Positions 1 to 8,154 of a stretch of DNA of 64,000 nt are shown one piece after another. A program made the position numbers and the translations under genes. A model generated the notes under the pieces. That model was not told the DNA's origin and made no database searches. It saw only the letters and a list, made by a program, of their open reading frames with translations. This stretch comes from Amphibacillus cookii. Its GTDB lineage: Bacteria; Bacillota; Bacilli; Bacillales; Amphibacillaceae. The stretch is from positions 62,001-126,000 of the forward strand of contig NZ_JAFBDS010000003.1 of NCBI RefSeq assembly GCF_016908375.1, read 5' to 3'. The stretch's first letter is position 1; every line of letters begins with the position of its first letter.

Positions 1-298
1 ACCATTCAAACCACGCACGAATGCATTCGACACTAGCTAGTACAATTGGATAAACAACTGCCATAAGAAGTGCTGTCGTGTATGGTGGTCCCTCTAAACT
101 TAAAATAAGCATAAACATTAAGGCGATACCTATAAAAATCCGAGCCACTACATCAATGAAATTATGTTTTTGATTAATATAGTTGAAACCAAACCACTTT
201 CGTTTTTGTAAGCCGAAGCGTTGCTGAATCTGCTTAGAAATAAAGTATATGACTAACATTAAAACGATTGAATAACTGATCACTAATCCAATTAACAT
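1..298 (-). CDS. DUF4181-like membrane protein, C-terminus cut off by the window edge
   Basis: The reading frame starts at an ATG at 298, behind a strong GGGGGAGGA ribosome site, and stays open to base 1. The 99 visible residues contain three hydrophobic stretches (about residues 2-20, 50-66 and 70-90). An amphipathic RKWFGFNYINQKH segment lies between the first two. That segment and the closing RAWFEW motif resemble the small DUF4181 membrane proteins of Bacillus. The function of that family is not known. The gene is transcribed away from dat, and the roughly 140-bp gap between them holds promoters for both directions. Confidence 0.6.
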   Translation of the reverse strand, partial: MLIGLVISYSIVLMLVIYFISKQIQQRFGLQKRKWFGFNYINQKHNFIDVVARIFIGIALMFMLILSLEGPPYTTALLMAVVYPIVLASVECIRAWFEW

Positions 299-392
299 AG
301 TAGTCCTCCCCCTACTCGTTTATATAACGATCATTTTTTCCTAATTTTACTATATATTTCATCATATCATTACGATCTGTCCGTGTAAACCT

Positions 393-401
393 GCTATAAT
401 A
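393..401 (+). promoter_or_regulatory. Extended -10 promoter of dat
   Basis: TGC-TATAAT is a consensus -10 hexamer with the extended TG motif. It lies 40 bp before the dat start. No good -35 box sits 17 bp upstream, which is usual for extended -10 promoters. Inferred from sequence only. Confidence 0.55.
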
Positions 402-440
402 GACAGATATATTCACTTTTATGATAAGGGGTGTTTAAAG

Positions 441-1280
441 ATGACTATTGTGTTAACAAATCAAGGCTTTAGCGAAGCATCAGCTGTTGTTTATCCATAC
501 CAAGAACGCGCCCTGCAGTTTGGTGATGGGATCTATGAAGTCATTCGTATGTATCAAGGACAGGCATACTTAATGGAGGCACACCTTGATCGTCTATACC
601 GATCTGCCCAAGCGATCAAACTAAGTATTCCATTTGAAAAAGACGACTTACATAACCAGTTAATTGAACTCGTTGAACGCAACAAGCTTACTAAAGATGG
701 CTTAATCTATTTACAGATCAGTCGTGGATCAGCTAAACGGCTTCATCTGTTTCCAGACTGCGCGCCAAATTTCTATGCATACACTGACACACTCGCTCGC
801 CCCATTTCACAGCTAGAGAGTGGCGTGAGCGTGGTCACACACGATGACATCCGTTGGCATTATTGTTACATTAAAAGCTTAAACTTACTTCCCAACGTTT
901 TGGCGAAACAAACAGCTCATGAGCACGGCAGTTTTGATGCGATTTTGCATCGAGACGATATCGTAACAGAATCAACGGCAGCCAATGTCTTTATTGTTAA
1001 AGACAATGTCATCATTACCCACCCTGCAACTGAACGAATTCTCCACGGTTGTGTCAGAAATCGATTAATTGATCTCGCTAGAGCAAACGATATTTCTGTA
1101 ATCGAAGCTTACTATACCGTAGCGGATTTGTTAAATGCAGATGAAGTATTTATGACCAGTAGTGGTATCGAAGTCCTTCCGGTTGTCAAAGTTGACGATC
1201 AAACCATCGCTAATGGTAAACGAGGAGTAATCACCAAGCAACTTCAGCAATGGTATCAAGAAGACGCAAATCTAATTTAA
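441..1280 (+). CDS. dat: D-amino-acid transaminase (D-alanine aminotransferase)
   Basis: This fold-type IV PLP enzyme interconverts D-alanine and 2-oxoglutarate with pyruvate and D-glutamate, which feeds peptidoglycan synthesis in the cytoplasm. The 279 residues match the length of Bacillus D-AAT (about 282). The PLP lysine is K145 in RWHYCYIKSLNLLPN, the same number as in the well-studied Bacillus enzyme. The ALQFGDGIYEV motif (residues 24-34) and the TESTAANVF motif (about 176-184), which contacts PLP, are both present. The substrate-carboxylate region RGSAKRLH lies near residue 100. The start has an AGGGGTG ribosome site. The kinase-like gene that follows begins 21 bp later and is probably cotranscribed. 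Branched-chain transaminase is the alternative within the fold, but the LRCDIKSLNLL-type motif favours D-AAT. Confidence 0.92.
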   Translation: MTIVLTNQGFSEASAVVYPYQERALQFGDGIYEVIRMYQGQAYLMEAHLDRLYRSAQAIKLSIPFEKDDLHNQLIELVERNKLTKDGLIYLQISRGSAKRLHLFPDCAPNFYAYTDTLARPISQLESGVSVVTHDDIRWHYCYIKSLNLLPNVLAKQTAHEHGSFDAILHRDDIVTESTAANVFIVKDNVIITHPATERILHGCVRNRLIDLARANDISVIEAYYTVADLLNADEVFMTSSGIEVLPVVKVDDQTIANGKRGVITKQLQQWYQEDANLI

Positions 1281-1301
1281 CTGATCAGAGGAGGCGATTT
1301 T

Positions 1302-1808
1302 TTGAACAAAATTATCATTATTGGATCCCCAGGTGCAGGAAAATCGACCTTATCACGAAAATTAAGCGAAAAATTCAACATCCCCATCCACCATCTCGAT
1401 AACTTGTATTGGCAAGCGGGTTGGCAAGCGATTGATGATACGGTATTTCAACAACGCCAAGAAAAGATCTTATCTGCTGATCGTTGGATTGTTGATGGCA
1501 ATTACAGCGCCACGCTTGATATCCGCATAGCAGCATGCGATACAGTGATTTTTTTGGATTATCCAACTTGGCGTTGCTTAGTAGGAATTACGAAAAGACG
1601 ATTGAAGTATCGCAAGAAGACAAGACCAGATATGGCTGAAGGGTGTCCAGAAAAATTAGATTGGGCATTTTTCCTGTTCGTTTTAAGATTTAGGCGTGAC
1701 AAACTCCCAAAGACCGAGGCCATGCTCAAAAAAATCGGGCCCGATAAAAAGGTTTATCGGTTAAGGTCACCTAAACAAATGAAGCAACTATTGACAAATG
1801 TGCTTTAA
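1302..1808 (+). CDS. P-loop kinase-like protein, topology modulation (FlaR) type
   Basis: A 168-residue protein of the adenylate-kinase-like P-loop family that is often annotated as DNA topology modulation protein FlaR. It has a Walker A motif GSPGAGKST at residues 8-16, followed by IPIHHLDNLYWQ, which is typical of this group, and a basic region RRLKYRKKTRPDM that may form a lid. The start is TTG, with an AGAGGAGG ribosome site 7 bp upstream. A substrate is not established for the family, and the FlaR label rests on old genetic data. It sits 21 bp after dat and ends at an imperfect terminator, so dat and this gene probably form a two-gene unit. Confidence 0.75.
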   Translation: MNKIIIIGSPGAGKSTLSRKLSEKFNIPIHHLDNLYWQAGWQAIDDTVFQQRQEKILSADRWIVDGNYSATLDIRIAACDTVIFLDYPTWRCLVGITKRRLKYRKKTRPDMAEGCPEKLDWAFFLFVLRFRRDKLPKTEAMLKKIGPDKKVYRLRSPKQMKQLLTNVL

Positions 1809-1817
1809 TCAATCTTT

Positions 1818-1844
1818 AAGGGAGGGAACAAACATCCCCTCCTT
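1818..1844 (+). terminator. GC-rich hairpin after the dat unit
   Basis: An imperfect inverted repeat of the form AAGGGAGGG / CCCCTCCTT with a 9-base loop lies directly after the kinase stop codon. It is followed by a short T-rich stretch. It is probably the terminator of the dat operon. Confidence 0.55.
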
Positions 1845-1861
1845 CTGTTATTTCTATTGTA

Positions 1862-2112
1862 TAAAACGAACCTTCAATCAGCGGGCGGAGGGCTACAGGA
1901 CGTAGGTCAGCAGACGTGGGCCACAGGACGTGGCGGTCTTAGTCTGTAATCCTTCTAAAGACATGGCGGTCTTAGTCTACGATCTTACCTGCCCACTGAT
2001 GGTTCGTTGCGTGAATCAGGACATGAGCGTCCGTTACCTCCCGCCTAAATAGATGATGGCTGGGCTGCTCTATTTTGAGGCGGGGGTTTTACTGACGGTT
2101 ATCTGTGATAAA
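1862..2112 (+). repeat. R1 repeat, copy a (long form)
   Basis: This is the longest copy of a dispersed element seen ten times in the window. It opens with AAAACGAACCTTCAATCA and closes with ACGGTTATCTGTGATAAA. The first half folds as CAATCAG..GGGC against GCCCACTGATGG..TTCG. The tip is long and contains GCTACAGGACGTAGG and GCCACAGGACGTGGC mini-hairpins. The second half folds as CTCCCGCCT against AGGCGGGGG. No reading frame is conserved between copies. Confidence 0.85.
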
Positions 2113-2487
2113 GGTGCTACAATATAAAAAAAACATTAGGAAAACAAGTTATCAGATAGCGTAGTGCAAAAGCTATCATGCAACCTATTCAAAGCGCCTA
2201 CTACACGACAATAACAGTGCGTTACATTAGCGCTTCACTTAATGAACATCAAGCCATTTGCTTTTGTGTAAGTAAGTGACGCGTTATAAGTGCTTAGTTA
2301 ATTTCTGAGCAAAAATAAGGAATGAAAACGATCAGCACTCAAAAAATAAATTATTTTTCATGTCTTCTTCCGTTTCTAATTTATAACAAATAGTTTTAAA
2401 CATTTAACGTTAATTTTAAAAAAAGTTATAATTAGATGAAAATTAACATTTTTTGTTATAATAATTCAATATCAAAAAATTTAAAAT
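2113..2487. other. AT-rich gap without a supported gene
   Basis: The AT-rich sequence between R1 copy a and the 53-residue ORF holds only very short frames. A 33-codon frame from about 2178 has no ribosome site. A weak inverted repeat around GCGCTTCACTT / AAGTAAGTGACGCG is visible, but I see no promoter or RNA signature. Confidence 0.4.
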
Positions 2488-2649
2488 CTAGTTTGTTTTT
2501 GAAAACATTAACCTAAGAATAGGTATTAATAGTACAATAAATAACACCAATACATTATATACAGTTGCATTTAAATTAAAAGCATTTCGACAAATAGTCA
2601 AAATAATAAATAATAGTATGGGTATTAAATAAACCATCATTTTCTTCAT
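2488..2649 (-). CDS. Small two-helix membrane protein, 53 residues
   Basis: The frame starts with ATG at 2649 behind TAGGAG, with spacing of about 8 bp. It encodes 53 residues: MKKMM, a hydrophobic helix (about 6-20), a short CRNAFNLNATVYN loop, a second helix (about 33-48) and a basic FSKTN tail. The good ribosome site and uninterrupted hydrophobic design favour a real small membrane protein. I recognise no family. It stands alone in an AT-rich gap, so a chance frame is the main alternative. Confidence 0.5.
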   Translation of the reverse strand: MKKMMVYLIPILLFIILTICRNAFNLNATVYNVLVLFIVLLIPILRLMFSKTN

Positions 2650-3114
2650 AACAACCACTCCTATTTTTCATTAATTAAATAGCTTCTTCCATATTGTCGT
2701 CATCATCACTAAAAGTTAGCAATATATATGATAAATTTATAATTATTCTTATAAGATCAATCTACTATTTTCGTTCTTAATTATAAATCTGCTCAAATGT
2801 AATTTATGTTTAGGATGTAAAACATTTCTTTAATGACAGTTAACCTTTTTTTGTTGAACTAAATGCAACCGTTTTACTGATACCTCTATCCTCGCTTTTT
2901 TCATTTTATATTTAAGCGTCCACGATAACTATTAAACATATAAAAATTTGCAAATATATTACAAATTTTTATTTACTTATGTAATTATAATAACATTTTT
3001 ATATAATTTAGAAGTGCTTTTTTCTATAATTATAAATTATTTTCTGTTTTTAACACTTTTTTATCAAACTAAAAATATATTGGTGAAATCTCCGTCGTTA
3101 TGCAATTGCTTAAC
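2650..3114. other. AT-rich gap upstream of the small membrane protein
   Basis: Very AT-rich sequence with several poly-T runs. It must hold the promoter of the minus-strand small gene, but many near-matches to -10 boxes make any single choice arbitrary. No RNA gene or coding frame is supported. Confidence 0.35.
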
Positions 3115-3167
3115 ATAAAGTGAACCTTCAATCAGGGGGCGTTTTACAGACAGTTATCCGTGATAAA
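3115..3167 (+). repeat. R1 repeat, copy b (53-bp internal deletion)
   Basis: Only the two ends of R1 remain: ATAAAGTGAACCTTCAATC, then GGGGGCGTTTTACAGACAG, then TTATCCGTGATAAA. The middle, including most of both stems, is gone. Loss of the interior with both ends kept resembles deletion derivatives of mobile repeats. Confidence 0.75.
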
Positions 3168-3267
3168 TATATCTTTTATCTAAGCCTATTCATCCTCCTC
3201 CCTTTATACCAATACATATGCTAAACTAGCTGTAACAACATTAATAGACGATTGGGGAATATCAGAA

Positions 3268-3960
3268 ATGAAAGTCATATTTAACGCTGACGATTTTGGT
3301 TTAACAAAAGGGGTGACTGAAGGGATTATCAAAGCACATTTAAACGGGGTGATCAATAGTACCACCTTAATGATGAACGGGAAAGCGGCTGACTATGCCA
3401 TTGCGATGGCTAAACAAACCCCTTCTTTGCCCATTGGTATTCACCTTGTCCTTACCTATGGAAAACCTTTGTGCAATGATGTTCCTGAGCTTGTTAATGC
3501 CAATGGTGACTTTAAATTCACTAAAGACATAGAGCAATTAAGTCCGTGTGAAATTGTCCAAATTGAGCAAGAGTGGCGGACACAAATCGAGGCCTTCCTC
3601 TCAGCTGGTTTAACGCTTAATCATATCGATAGTCACCACCATGTTCACGGATGGACGGCATTAAAAGGTTTAATCATTACACTCGCAAAGGAATACCATG
3701 TACCGTTAAGATATACTCATACACTGAAAGATGAAAAAGACTTGCTTTATACAGATAAACTGTGGGCACGTTTCAATAATAACAACCACGACTTAGACGT
3801 GTTTCAACAACTAAAGAAAGTAAAGGCGGATTCAATTGAAGTAATTACACATCCTGGGATCGTTGATCAAGATTTGAGGCAGGTCAGTTCATATGTCGAT
3901 CAACGGGAGCAAGAGTTGGAGATACTTTGTCAACTCAATGTACCCAATTGGGTGAATTAG
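3268..3960 (+). CDS. ChbG/YdjC-family carbohydrate deacetylase
   Basis: A 230-residue protein of the YdjC family, whose characterised members remove an acetyl group from chitin disaccharide or its 6-phosphate. The N-terminal FNADDFGLT motif (residues 5-13) supplies metal-binding aspartates. GIHLVLTYG and NHIDSHHHVHGW (near residues 120-131) supply metal histidines. ITHPG near residue 195 is also conserved. The length is slightly below the usual 240-250. It is monocistronic, between R1 copy b and a bidirectional terminator. It could supply deacetylated amino sugars to the nag pathway found 35 kb away, but the substrate cannot be read from sequence. Confidence 0.85.
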   Translation: MKVIFNADDFGLTKGVTEGIIKAHLNGVINSTTLMMNGKAADYAIAMAKQTPSLPIGIHLVLTYGKPLCNDVPELVNANGDFKFTKDIEQLSPCEIVQIEQEWRTQIEAFLSAGLTLNHIDSHHHVHGWTALKGLIITLAKEYHVPLRYTHTLKDEKDLLYTDKLWARFNNNNHDLDVFQQLKKVKADSIEVITHPGIVDQDLRQVSSYVDQREQELEILCQLNVPNWVN

Positions 3961-4013
3961 TCTTTCAGTTTTCTGGTTGTTGCTAGAGGTAATCCCTTTA
4001 TACGATTTCAATT

Positions 4014-4046
4014 AAAAAGGATGTGCTTCAAGCGCACATCCTTTTT
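4014..4046. terminator. Bidirectional terminator between chbG-like gene and nitroreductase
   Basis: AAAAAGGATGTGC, loop TTCAA, GCGCACATCCTTTTT: a near-perfect hairpin with A and T runs on both sides. It serves the two convergent genes. Confidence 0.9.
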
Positions 4047-4050
4047 CTGT

Positions 4051-4650
4051 TTATTTATATACTTTAATACGCTCTTCTAGTGGTTGGAACTGCTTTTCTC
4101 CCGGCTCAATCTCTGGTTTACCAAACGGCATTTGCGCGCGAAGTAACCAACTATCTGGTAACTGCCAACGTTGTTTGACTTGATCGTCAATTAACGGATT
4201 ATAGTGTTGTAAAGAAGCACCTAACCCTTCATTTTCTAGAGCTGTCCACACCACATGTTGCAGCATACCTGACGCTTGATCTGACCAAATTGGGAAATTA
4301 TCTTTGTACAATGCCATTTGTTCCTGCAAATCTTTCACCATATCTTGGTCTTCAAAAAACAGCACCGTACCATAGCCTGCTTTAAAGCTATCAATACGCG
4401 CATCCGTGTCTGGAAAGTTTTCAGCAGGAACGATCTTACGCAATTCTTCTTTTGTCATATCCCACAGCGCTTTATGCTCTTCATTAAATAAAACCACAAC
4501 TCGTCCACTCGTTGCATTAAATGCATAAGGGGTGTGTTTAACTGCAAACTGAATAACTTCTTCAACCCGTTCCTCATCAACAACTTTCTCATCACTTATA
4601 ACGTAAATTGAACGACGATGCTCGATTGCTTGGTAAAAATCTCTTGCCAT
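4051..4650 (-). CDS. Nitroreductase-family oxidoreductase (Frm2/Hbn1-like)
   Basis: A 199-residue FMN-dependent nitroreductase fold protein. EHRRSIYVISDEKV near the N-terminus is the phosphate-binding arginine region. SGMLQHVVWTALENEGLGASLQHY (about 140-163) is the FMN-proximal helix. Subgroup features such as YAFNATSGRVVVL and the length match the fatty-acid-repression type, Frm2/Hbn1-like. The physiological substrate is unknown; quinones or nitro compounds are typical in vitro. I chose the ATG at 4650 because AAGGAGGAG lies 8 bp upstream. An in-frame ATG at 4713 has no ribosome site and lies inside R1 copy c. It is monocistronic. Confidence 0.85.
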   Translation of the reverse strand: MARDFYQAIEHRRSIYVISDEKVVDEERVEEVIQFAVKHTPYAFNATSGRVVVLFNEEHKALWDMTKEELRKIVPAENFPDTDARIDSFKAGYGTVLFFEDQDMVKDLQEQMALYKDNFPIWSDQASGMLQHVVWTALENEGLGASLQHYNPLIDDQVKQRWQLPDSWLLRAQMPFGKPEIEPGEKQFQPLEERIKVYK

Positions 4651-4691
4651 AAGTATCTCCTCCTTGTATATACTAGATAATAATAGATCCT

Positions 4692-4886
4692 TATAAAATG
4701 AACCTTCAATCAATGGGCGGAGGGCTACAGGACGTGGCGGGTCTAGTCTACGATCTTACCTGCCCACTGATTGCAAGTTCGTTGAGTGAATCAAGACATG
4801 AGCGTCCGTTATCACCTACTTCAATCGATTGACCTCTATTCTCTATTTGAGAAGGGTGTTTTACGGACGGTTATCTGCGATAAAAA
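4692..4886 (+). repeat. R1 repeat, copy c
   Basis: A full-length copy with a shortened tip (GGGCTACAGGACGTGGCGG). The stem-A arms CAATCAATGGGC and GCCCACTGATTG pair almost perfectly. The second half is CACCTACTTC against GAAGGGTG, between GTCCG and CGGAC. It sits directly upstream of the nitroreductase ribosome site, so it lies in or beside that promoter region. Confidence 0.85.
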
Positions 4887-4966
4887 TTTTTATAAGAAAA
4901 TGATCTAATGATTACTATACCCAGCAAAGAAACAGATTAAACATTTGCCGACTTTTTCCTTCATTC

Positions 4967-6229
4967 CTATGTGTTGATTAACTTCGATGGTTTTTTAACG
5001 AATAGAGCACTAAACAATCCAATCAGGGGAAAAACAAGCATCGTAAGCAGTACAGGATGATAACTTCCGAATAAATCAAATCCACTCCCAAAAGGCAGTG
5101 GTCCTAGTGAAGAACCAATAACCATCATCATTGCAGCTACACCATTAATTGAACCGATATAACGACGCCCAAAAAAATTAGGCCAAATTGCTTTTAATCC
5201 AATACGTTCAAGCCCATTAGCAACACCCCAAAACAGACCAAAAACAAAAGCTAATACGCTTGATACCAGCATGGTTAATAATATTAATAGAAAAATTTCA
5301 ATAATAAAAATGCCTACTAAGGCATAGTGACTTGGTATTTTATCTAAAACATATCCCGAGACAAAAGACATTGGAATGCCAACAAGCGCCATCATACTTA
5401 AAATCGTTGCTGCCATTTCTGCTGATAAACCATTGCTATTAAAAATTGAGAAAATATGAAAGGTAATTCCGGTGTTAATCATGGATGGAATACCAATACA
5501 AACTAAAATCAACCAAAAAGCACGTGTCCTCATCGCTTCCTTTAACGTCCAATCTGCCTCTATCGGATCTACCGTTACCGAAGCAAAATCGATCTTGTTC
5601 GTTATATTTTTTATTTTTCCATCTGGTTCCAAACCAATATCTTCTGGTTTATTGCGTACAAAAAACCAAGCTACAGGAACAAAAATAATCAGTAAAGCTA
5701 CACCCCAGAAACGCCATGCAAATTGCCAACTCCACGTTCCAATTAACCACGTGTTAACAACCGGGAATAGTGCCGAACTAATAAATGTCCCTAATGACAT
5801 CAAACTAAACGCTACCCCCCTCTTTTTAATAAACCACTGTGCCACTAAAGTGTTGGGAATGAGCGTCATGCTTCCTTGACCAAGTAACCGAATAAGGAAA
5901 AAACCAACAGCTAACATACCAATCGAATTAACGGTACTATTAAAAAATAACGCACACGCAAATAAAACACCAATGGTAACCATCATAATTCGCTGACCAA
6001 AGCGATCAATAAATCGTCCAACGACAATCATAATCATACCCGCACAAAAGGTCGCGATTGAATAAACACCAGAAATTTGTGTCCGTGACCAACCAAAATC
6101 ATTGATAAATTGATCAATAAATGTTGAATTTGAGTACGTTTGACCAGGACCAGAAAAGAAAACACCTAGAGCTGCTACTGCAACCATCATCCAGCCATAA
6201 AAAAATTTCTCTTGAAAATATTTAAACAA
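4967..6229 (-). CDS. MFS transporter, oxalate/formate antiporter (OFA) type
   Basis: A 420-residue, 12-helix major facilitator protein. The N-terminal FFYGWMMVAVAALGVFFSGPGQTYSNSTFIDQF segment is the signature of the OFA/monocarboxylate group. The A-like motif GRFIDRFGQRIMM follows helix 2. A cytoplasmic loop (about 195-225) carries RNKPEDIGLEPDG, typical for the group. The likely cargo is a small carboxylate, but it cannot be assigned further. Upstream lie R1 copy d and then the HTH-TPR regulator on the same strand about 345 bp away, so it is probably transcribed alone. Confidence 0.85.
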   Translation of the reverse strand: MFKYFQEKFFYGWMMVAVAALGVFFSGPGQTYSNSTFIDQFINDFGWSRTQISGVYSIATFCAGMIMIVVGRFIDRFGQRIMMVTIGVLFACALFFNSTVNSIGMLAVGFFLIRLLGQGSMTLIPNTLVAQWFIKKRGVAFSLMSLGTFISSALFPVVNTWLIGTWSWQFAWRFWGVALLIIFVPVAWFFVRNKPEDIGLEPDGKIKNITNKIDFASVTVDPIEADWTLKEAMRTRAFWLILVCIGIPSMINTGITFHIFSIFNSNGLSAEMAATILSMMALVGIPMSFVSGYVLDKIPSHYALVGIFIIEIFLLILLTMLVSSVLAFVFGLFWGVANGLERIGLKAIWPNFFGRRYIGSINGVAAMMMVIGSSLGPLPFGSGFDLFGSYHPVLLTMLVFPLIGLFSALFVKKPSKLINT

Positions 6230-6273
6230 AACCTTGCCCCTTCCTAATCTTTATCTTTTGAAAAAATGACTTT

Positions 6274-6424
6274 ATATAAAACGAATCTTATTTTCGTTCG
6301 TCTCCCACTGATTGCAGGTTCGTTGAGTGAATCCGGACAATAGCGCCCGTTATCACCCACCTCAATTGATTTGCTCTACTCTCTATTTTGAGGTGAGTGT
6401 TTTACGGTCGATTATCTGCGATAC
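6274..6424 (+). repeat. R1 repeat, copy d
   Basis: The 5' arm is degraded (ACGAATCTTATTTTCG) but the rest is intact: CCCACTGATTGCAGGTTCG, then CACCCACCTCAATTG against TTTTGAGGTGAGTG, then TTATCTGCGATA. It lies just upstream of the MFS gene. Confidence 0.8.
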
Positions 6425-6575
6425 GTTATGGAAAAGCTTACAATTATTTATTCCTTTTTAATTTCCTTAATTCAAAAAAAGCGTAAGAAAACAGAATTTC
6501 ATTGCCTGTTTCAATGTAGAAACGATATTATTCACTTCTTTTAGCTAAAATATATAGGCATTCTAATATTAACGA

Positions 6576-7859
6576 CTAATTATTATCCCGTATCCGCAAT
6601 TGATTCAATGCTTCGTTAGCCTCTCGATAATAATTAGCAGATACCTTATATTTTCTTATTTGATAATAATAATCGCCTGTCATTTGCAAATAGTAAGCAT
6701 AGCTTAAATACAGTTTTCTTTTTTTGAAAAACGGTAAAATTTCTTTCTCCATTAACACTTCAAAACCTTGATCAAAACCATAAATCAAGTAGTAATAAAT
6801 ACTAATTTCATAGTTTAATGGTTGGGAAATCGTTAATTCATGGTTTACTAGTTCTCTAGCAACCTTATGCCATTGTTTTGCTTGCTCAATATCCCCACAG
6901 TTATAATACGCTTTAAAAAGGCCGCTAATCGCATTTAACTCTGCTTCAGTAAAAGAATGCTTTGACAATTCATAACAGTGCTTATAATAGTGGATGGCTT
7001 GATCTGTTAGCTGCATATCACTGTAAAGCTCACCCATCGCCTGGTTACATCTGACTAACACATCATGCTCTTTTAGTTCTGTAGCAATCTTGCATGCTAA
7101 CTCGAAATTTGTCAATGCTTCATTAACCTCGTTCATCCTTTTATAAGCGACGCCAAGTATAATATGAGATTCAGCACAACGCTTTAATTGGTACGTGTTC
7201 CGATAATAATCTAAGGCGCGTTTTACATAAACTGTACTATGATAAGTGTAATAGAGTCGAGTCGCTGTACATGAAATTTGGAAATAGAGATCATGTTTTT
7301 CTTGTTGATTATTAACGAGCTCTTCAGGCATCATTTTCTCCGCTCGCAAATAGAATTGAAAGGCGTCTTCATAAGCCAAGTTTGAATAGTTGTAATAGCC
7401 TGAAAATTTCAACCAATAGTAATGTTCAATTTCATTGAAATGACTCCTATCTTGTTCAAGAAAAGCATATTTCCGTTTTGCGTAATTAAGTTGATTCGTT
7501 AAAATAAAATAAAATAATGTATGCAGTTCGACTAACCAATACAAATCAGCATCAATTACCTTCTCTATTTCTTCTTCAATCCGTTGATAGGTTTCATGCG
7601 CCCTTATTATGTTTTCGTCTAATAGTTGATTAAACCATTGATAAACAAGGTTATTTATATTATGATCAAGTACCCGTTCGGGTTGAATTTCCAAGCGTTG
7701 ACATATCTTTTCTATCGCATCTGGATTAGGATCAGCACTATTACGCTCTATTTTTGATAAATAAGATACCGAAACAATACCTTTAGCGAGCTCCTCTTGA
7801 GTCATATTGGCTTTTGTGCGGAAATACTTAATTTTGTGACCAATACCTTCTGACATCAT
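6576..7859 (-). CDS. HTH-TPR transcriptional regulator (Rgg/RNPP-like architecture)
   Basis: A 427-residue regulator. Residues 7-62 form an XRE-type helix-turn-helix (GHKIKYFRTKANMTQEELAKGIVSVSYLSKIERNSADPNPDAIEKIC). The rest is helical with repeated Tyr/Ala-rich 34-residue units that look like TPRs. This layout is shared by peptide-binding quorum regulators such as NprR and PlcR, and by regulators with no known peptide. The start follows a GAGGTGAT-type ribosome site. It is divergent from the ABC-F gene, with 265-295 bp between them. No convincing pro-peptide gene is adjacent, so a peptide signal cannot be claimed. Its targets are unknown. Confidence 0.75.
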   Translation of the reverse strand: MMSEGIGHKIKYFRTKANMTQEELAKGIVSVSYLSKIERNSADPNPDAIEKICQRLEIQPERVLDHNINNLVYQWFNQLLDENIIRAHETYQRIEEEIEKVIDADLYWLVELHTLFYFILTNQLNYAKRKYAFLEQDRSHFNEIEHYYWLKFSGYYNYSNLAYEDAFQFYLRAEKMMPEELVNNQQEKHDLYFQISCTATRLYYTYHSTVYVKRALDYYRNTYQLKRCAESHIILGVAYKRMNEVNEALTNFELACKIATELKEHDVLVRCNQAMGELYSDMQLTDQAIHYYKHCYELSKHSFTEAELNAISGLFKAYYNCGDIEQAKQWHKVARELVNHELTISQPLNYEISIYYYLIYGFDQGFEVLMEKEILPFFKKRKLYLSYAYYLQMTGDYYYQIRKYKVSANYYREANEALNQLRIRDNN

Positions 7860-8027
7860 ATCACCTCTTATCCCTTATCTTACACAATAAAATATGGGAA
7901 GTCATTATTAATAAAAATGTTTACTCCATCTATTTCTATCTCCTCTCTATATCGTTCTTTTTTTAAAAAACTTAAATACTTGATATTTATTTCTATTTGG
8001 TGGATCTCGAACAAGTGAAGCATTTTA

Positions 8028-8057
8028 TTGACAGTTATTATAGAAGGGAAATGTAAT
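8028..8057 (+). promoter_or_regulatory. Promoter of the ABC-F gene
   Basis: TTGACA (8028-8033), an 18-bp spacer and TGTAAT (8052-8057). It lies about 100 bp before the ABC-F start. The -10 box overlaps the left arm of an 11-bp inverted repeat (8049-8059 with 8091-8101). Confidence 0.6.
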
Positions 8058-8101
8058 GATTAGATAATTATTTTTTAACATCAATTGACTTCATTACATT
8101 T
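8049..8101 (+). promoter_or_regulatory. Inverted repeat in the ABC-F leader
   Basis: AAATGTAATGA and TCATTACATTT are perfect 11-bp arms separated by 31 AT-rich bases. The right arm runs into TTTTAGC. It may be an operator overlapping the promoter or, if transcription starts further upstream, an attenuator hairpin. Confidence 0.4.
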
Positions 8102-8154
8102 TTAGCTTAAGCTAGGCTTTAATTATGTCTATTTTGATGGAGGAACAATCAAGT

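Noticed and set aside
4651-4713. A longer N-terminus for the nitroreductase at 4.0 kb
   Set aside because: The extension runs into an R1 repeat and lacks a ribosome site. The ATG at 4650 has AAGGAGGAG.
6467-6502. An 11-codon frame (MKFCFLTLFLN) downstream of the HTH-TPR regulator as a possible signal peptide gene
   Set aside because: It has no ribosome site and is much shorter than known Phr or PapR precursors.
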